Assembly (NCBI RefSeq): GCF_902493135.1
Contig: NZ_CABUOD010000005.1
Span: 62,001-126,000, forward strand
Source of the DNA: an uncultured Parabacteroides sp.
GTDB lineage: Bacteria > Bacteroidota > Bacteroidia > Bacteroidales > Tannerellaceae
Direction: 5' to 3'
Length of the DNA: 64,000 bases
Shown piece after piece: positions 60,361-64,000 of this stretch. Made by a program: the position numbers and the translations under genes. The notes beneath the pieces are model-generated. The model ran no database searches, was not told the DNA's origin, and saw only the letters and a list, made by a program, of their open reading frames with translations. The number at the start of each line of letters is the position of its first letter. Within the stretch, counting starts at the first letter, position 1.

Positions 60361-61491
60361 ATGTTGGAAGAACAGATACAGATGGTCGACTTGCATGGAC
60401 AATATCTCCGGTTCAAAGAGGAGATCGATAAGGCCATGCAGGCGGTGATCGACGGTTGTGCCTTTATCAATGGCTCGCAGGTGAAAACCTTTGCCGGGCA
60501 TCTGGCCGGCTATCTTCAGGTTCCATACGTGGTCCCTTGCGGTAACGGGACGGACGCTTTGCAGATCGCCCTGATGGCACTGGAACTTCAGCCCGGCGAT
60601 GAGGTGATCCTACCGGCATTTACTTATATAGCGGCAGCCGAGGTTGTCGCTTTGTTAGGGCTGACGCCCGTGCTGGTGGATGTCGATCCCCGGACCTTCA
60701 ATATCGATCCCCGGAAAATAGAAGCGGCTGTTTCGGGGCGGACAAAGGCGATTGTGGCCGTCCACCTGTTCGGACAATCCTGCGATATGGAGCCGATCAT
60801 GGCTTTGGCAGATGCCTATCATCTGTATGTCGTGGAAGATAATGCCCAATCCGTCGGCGCCGATTATACGTTTTCCGACGGACGGGTACGAAAGACCGGC
60901 ACGATCGGACATATCGGGACGACTTCCTTTTTCCCGTCCAAGCCGTTGGCCTGCTATGGCGACGGAGGCGCGTTGATGACTTCCGACGAGGTGCTGGCTA
61001 CCCGTATCCGCATGATTGCCAATCATGGCCAGGAATGCAAATACCATCATAGGCGGATCGGATGTAACTCCCGCCTGGATACGTTGCAGGCAGCCGTGCT
61101 GGATGTGAAGTTGAAGCATCTGGAGGAGTTCACCGAGGCCCGCCGGCAGGTCGCTTCCCGGTACGATGAAGCCTTGTCTTCCTGCGACTTGTTGGTTCTC
61201 CCGACGAAGTCGACGTTTTCGACTCATGTCTATCATCAATATACGGTCCAGGTAAAAGACGGCCGGCGGAATGCCCTTCAGGGTCTGTTGAAAGAGCGGG
61301 GAATCCCATCCATGATCTATTATCCCTTACCGGTACATCATCAGGAAGTCTACCGGCACATCTCCCGTATATCCGGCAGTTTGGACATCTCCGCCCCTTT
61401 GTGCGAATCCGTCCTTTCCCTACCCATCCATACGGAGATGTCATCCGAACAACAGCAATATATAACAGATACCCTCACTAAACTAAAGTGA
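60361..61491 (+). CDS. DegT/DnrJ/EryC1 sugar aminotransferase (WbpE-like)
   Basis: A 376-aa PLP-dependent sugar aminotransferase. It has IQMVDLHGQYLRFKEEIDKAM at the start, PCGNGTDALQIALMAL for phosphate binding, VEDNAQSVGADY with the PLP-binding Asp, and the Schiff-base Lys in TSFFPSKPLACYGDGGA. These enzymes aminate keto-nucleotide sugars. The following oxidoreductase gene could supply a 3-keto sugar, as in the WbpB/WbpE route to UDP-3-amino-GlcNAcA (inference). It lies 8 bases after metG and ends 2 bases before the next start. Confidence 0.8.
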   Translation: MLEEQIQMVDLHGQYLRFKEEIDKAMQAVIDGCAFINGSQVKTFAGHLAGYLQVPYVVPCGNGTDALQIALMALELQPGDEVILPAFTYIAAAEVVALLGLTPVLVDVDPRTFNIDPRKIEAAVSGRTKAIVAVHLFGQSCDMEPIMALADAYHLYVVEDNAQSVGADYTFSDGRVRKTGTIGHIGTTSFFPSKPLACYGDGGALMTSDEVLATRIRMIANHGQECKYHHRRIGCNSRLDTLQAAVLDVKLKHLEEFTEARRQVASRYDEALSSCDLLVLPTKSTFSTHVYHQYTVQVKDGRRNALQGLLKERGIPSMIYYPLPVHHQEVYRHISRISGSLDISAPLCESVLSLPIHTEMSSEQQQYITDTLTKLK

Positions 61492-61493
61492 TT

Positions 61494-62510
61494 ATGGATA
61501 AGAAGATAAAATTCGCAGTAATCGGTTGCGGCCATATCGGCAAACGTCATGCCGAGATGGTGACACGCGATCCGGGAGCCGAGTTGGTGGCCCTTTGTGA
61601 TATTCGTCCCCGTGAAGAATTGGGCATTGAAGCATACGATGTCCCGTTTTTCTCATCCCTTACGGAATTATTGCAGAGCGGACTTTCCATCGATGTCGTG
61701 AATATCTGCGTACCGAACGGTCTGCATGCCTCTATGGCCATCCGGGCTGTCGAAGCCGGGCATCACGTCGTGATCGAGAAGCCGATGGCACTGACGCTTG
61801 CCGATGCCGAGAAGGTGGTCTATGCTTCGCTGAAATACCGTAAACAAGTGTTCTGCGTCATGCAAAACCGTTATTCTCCTCCTTCCGTCTGGATCAAGGA
61901 GATGGTGGATTCGGGTAAGTTAGGCAAGATCTATATGGTCCAGTTGAATTGCTATTGGAACCGTGACGATCGTTATTATAAACCCGGTGGCTGGCATGGC
62001 GATGCCGCTTTGGACGGAGGGACGCTTTTTACCCAGTTCTCCCATTTCATCGACATTATGTACTGGCTTTTCGGGGATATCTGCAATATCCAGGCCCGCT
62101 TTGCCGATTTCAACCATGCCGGACTTACGGCTTTTGAAGATTCGGGTTTTGTGAATTTCAACTTCGTGAACGGCGGGATGGGGAGTCTGAGCTATTCCAC
62201 TTCTGTCTGGAACAGGAACATGGAAAGCAGTATGCTGATTGTTGCGGAGAACGGAAGCGTGAAAATCGGCGGACAGTATATGAACGAAGTCGAATACTGC
62301 CATATCAAAGATTATGAAATGCCGGAACTGGCGCCGACGAATCCTGGAAATGACTACGGTCCTTATAAAGGTTCCGCCCAGAACCATAATTTCGTGATCC
62401 GCAATGTGGTCCGTGTCCTTTCCGGTGCAAGTTCGGAATGCATCACGACCAACGTACTGGAAGGCATGAAGGTCGTGGACATCATCCAGCGGATTTATGC
62501 CTTGAAGTAA
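61494..62510 (+). CDS. Gfo/Idh/MocA-family oxidoreductase (WbpB-like)
   Basis: A 338-aa NAD(P)-dependent sugar oxidoreductase. It has the Rossmann start FAVIGCGHIGKRHAEM, the conserved EKPMALTLADAEK motif, QNRYSPPSVWIKEM and a catalytic region containing GGTLFTQFSHFIDIMYWLFG. The start at 61494 is preferred to an in-frame GTG at 61488, which overlaps the upstream stop. Its position directly after a DegT aminotransferase suggests the two act on the same nucleotide sugar. Confidence 0.8.
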   Translation: MDKKIKFAVIGCGHIGKRHAEMVTRDPGAELVALCDIRPREELGIEAYDVPFFSSLTELLQSGLSIDVVNICVPNGLHASMAIRAVEAGHHVVIEKPMALTLADAEKVVYASLKYRKQVFCVMQNRYSPPSVWIKEMVDSGKLGKIYMVQLNCYWNRDDRYYKPGGWHGDAALDGGTLFTQFSHFIDIMYWLFGDICNIQARFADFNHAGLTAFEDSGFVNFNFVNGGMGSLSYSTSVWNRNMESSMLIVAENGSVKIGGQYMNEVEYCHIKDYEMPELAPTNPGNDYGPYKGSAQNHNFVIRNVVRVLSGASSECITTNVLEGMKVVDIIQRIYALK

Positions 62511-62539
62511 TAAATGCGAGATAGGGACGGGGCGGCGTG

Positions 62540-63010
62540 TTAAATATGGATTCCGTATTCATGCTTCACCTCGTCCATCACAAAGGTGCTTTCGAGCGAG
62601 CCGAGACTGTCGATCGTGCCTAACACGTTCAGGATAAATTCCTGGTAATACTTCATATTCGGCGCATGGATCTTCAGCAGGTAGTCGTAACTCCCCGATA
62701 TGTTGTAGCATTCCGTGACTTGCGGAATCTCCTGTATGATTCTTGTGAACTCCGCCGCAATCTCTTTGTTCAGTCTCCTCAACTTGACACTGCAAAAGAC
62801 CACGAAGCCCTGGTTTAGCTTTTCGGCGTCCAGCACGGCAATGTACTTCTTTATATATCCTCCGTTTTCGAGGCGTTTCAGGCGTTCGAATACGGGTGTC
62901 GACGAGAGGCTGACACTCGCGGCGAGCTCTTTTGTGGTGAGCCGGGCATTCGATTGCAGGGTACGGAGGATCTGCAAGTCTACTTTGTCTAATTTCTCAA
63001 GTGTGTTCAT
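62540..63010 (-). CDS. Lrp/AsnC-family transcriptional regulator
   Basis: A 156-aa regulator with an N-terminal helix-turn-helix (LDKVDLQILRTLQSNARLTTKELAASVSLSSTPVFERLKRLE) and a C-terminal RAM ligand-binding domain (GFVVFCSVKLRRLN ... VTECYNISGSYDYLLKIHAPN). Such proteins sense amino acids. It is divergent from the sulfhydrylase gene at 63186, a likely target because that gene belongs to sulfur amino acid metabolism (inference). Confidence 0.9.
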   Translation of the reverse strand: MNTLEKLDKVDLQILRTLQSNARLTTKELAASVSLSSTPVFERLKRLENGGYIKKYIAVLDAEKLNQGFVVFCSVKLRRLNKEIAAEFTRIIQEIPQVTECYNISGSYDYLLKIHAPNMKYYQEFILNVLGTIDSLGSLESTFVMDEVKHEYGIHI

Positions 63011-63136
63011 AAGAATAAAATTCTATCGGAATCCTTTTTTCGATCCTGATACAGTTTATGCGTTCTGTTGACGGCCGTAAAAATAGCGTTATTTTCTGTA
63101 TTTCCCATATATCTTGTCTGATATCTCTGTCTGCTA

Positions 63137-63144
63137 TAGTTTTG
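63137..63144 (+). promoter_or_regulatory. -7 promoter element of the sulfhydrylase gene
   Basis: TAGTTTTG, a full TAnnTTTG match, 41 bases before the ATG at 63186. Confidence 0.5.
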
Positions 63145-63185
63145 CTGGAAAATAAGCAAGAAGAACAATTTAAAATAATACGACT

Positions 63186-64000
63186 ATGGCAACAAAGAAA
63201 TTACATTTCGAGACATTACAGGTTCATGTAGGGCAAGAACAGGCCGATCCCGCAACAGATGCTCGTGCCGTCCCTATTTATCAGACAACATCTTATGTAT
63301 TTCATGATTCACAACATGCGGCAGACCGTTTCGGCCTTCGTGATGCCGGGAATATTTATGGCCGCCTGACCAATTCGACCCAGGGAGTTTTCGAAGCGCG
63401 TGTCGCCGCTCTCGAAGGGGGAGTGGCTGGTCTGGCGGTGGCTTCCGGTGCGGCGGCCGTGACGTATGCCTTGCAGAATATACTTGGGGTGGGCGACCAT
63501 ATTGTGGCTGCCGACAATCTCTATGGCGGTTCCTTCAATCTGATTACGCATACGTTAGCGGCTCAGGGCATTACCCACACGATTGTAAATGTCAATGACC
63601 TGCAGGCGTTGGAGGCTGCTATCCGGGAGAATACGAAAGCGGTGTATGTCGAAACGTTCGGTAATCCCAATTCTGATGTTACCAATATCGATGCTGTGGC
63701 GGAGGTGGCCCATCGTCATGATATCCCGTTGATCGTGGATAATACGTTCGGTACGCCGTACCTGATCCGCCCGATCGAGCACGGGGCCGATATTGTCGTC
63801 CATTCCGCCACCAAATTTATCGGCGGGCATGGATCGAGCTTGGGGGGCGTGATTGTGGACAGTGGCCGTTTCGACTGGAAAGCAAACGCCGATAAGTTCC
63901 CGACTTTGGGCAAACCGGACCCAAGCTATCATGGGGCGGTCTTTGCCGACGTGGCGGGCCCGGCAGCCTTCGTCACTCGCATCCGGGCCGTCATTCTGCG
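63186..64000 (+). CDS. O-acetylhomoserine sulfhydrylase-like enzyme, 3' end outside window
   Basis: About 271 codons are visible of a Cys/Met metabolism PLP enzyme. The start is ATKKLHFETLQVHVGQEQADPATDARAVPIYQTTSYVF. It has IYGRLTNSTQGVFEARVAALEGG, the PLP-binding LIVDNTFGTPYLIRP and the Schiff-base Lys in VVHSATKFIGGHGSSLGG. The insertion around RFDWKANADKFPTL is typical of O-acetylhomoserine sulfhydrylases (MetY), which make homocysteine from O-acetylhomoserine and sulfide. The reading frame is open to the window end. Confidence 0.85.
   Translation, partial: MATKKLHFETLQVHVGQEQADPATDARAVPIYQTTSYVFHDSQHAADRFGLRDAGNIYGRLTNSTQGVFEARVAALEGGVAGLAVASGAAAVTYALQNILGVGDHIVAADNLYGGSFNLITHTLAAQGITHTIVNVNDLQALEAAIRENTKAVYVETFGNPNSDVTNIDAVAEVAHRHDIPLIVDNTFGTPYLIRPIEHGADIVVHSATKFIGGHGSSLGGVIVDSGRFDWKANADKFPTLGKPDPSYHGAVFADVAGPAAFVTRIRAVIL

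Overview
The window comes from a Bacteroidales chromosome, most likely Parabacteroides or a close relative (the genus is an inference). The evidence is the recurrent Bacteroidetes -7 promoter element TAnnTTTG upstream of many genes, families typical of or restricted to Bacteroidetes (GLPGLI, DUF3836, DUF4254, DUF4493, PCMD, KorA with fused gamma-alpha domains, ATP-dependent PEPCK) and lipoproteins with acidic residues just after the lipobox cysteine. I see no rRNA, tRNA, CRISPR array or intact transposon.

Layout. 1-2,066: a cut-off DUF3836 gene, then a deletion scar made of hipB, a truncated HipA-N/HipS gene and an internally deleted peptidase-type ABC exporter. 2,067-6,451: a GLPGLI / TonB-receptor-like outer-membrane pair and a KilA-N protein. 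6,658-10,284: a large GH2 lipoprotein. 10,457-15,497: two separate histidine kinase/response regulator pairs flanking a DUF3267-like membrane protein and a 54-aa membrane protein. 15,548-21,450: a lipopolysaccharide-core style cluster (DUF4254, GT9, two GT2 proteins, one fused to a Kdo/WaaP-like kinase, GT32, UDP-sugar dehydrogenase). 21,476-32,657: housekeeping genes (rnhA, aroK, alanine dehydrogenase-like, korAB, an intact MntA/HepT pair, pckA, a thioredoxin-like lipoprotein, a YifB ATPase).

33,093-57,875 is the most unusual part. An AraC regulator is followed by two paralogous six-gene operons with the same gene order: four DUF4493 lipoproteins, a ~245-aa outer-membrane beta-barrel and a PCMD-domain lipoprotein. 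The operons are separated by an orphan HigA-type antitoxin, an MntA gene with a broken HepT, and a 1,547-aa secreted protein with a beta-helix and eight Listeria-Bacteroides (InlB) repeats. Both operons start from near-identical promoter regions. I read them as an uncharacterised cell-surface lipoprotein/barrel system. 58,313-64,000: metG, a DegT aminotransferase, a Gfo/Idh/MocA oxidoreductase, an Lrp/AsnC regulator and the start of an O-acetylhomoserine sulfhydrylase gene.

Non-coding structure is rich. Four intergenic arrays share a 22-24 bp period and a short dyad in each unit but have unrelated sequences. Two long inverted repeats are built from CRCGGAT words. A promoter module of three TAAC boxes at 11-bp spacing, exactly 22 bp upstream of a -7 element, occurs upstream of two genes 12 kb apart.
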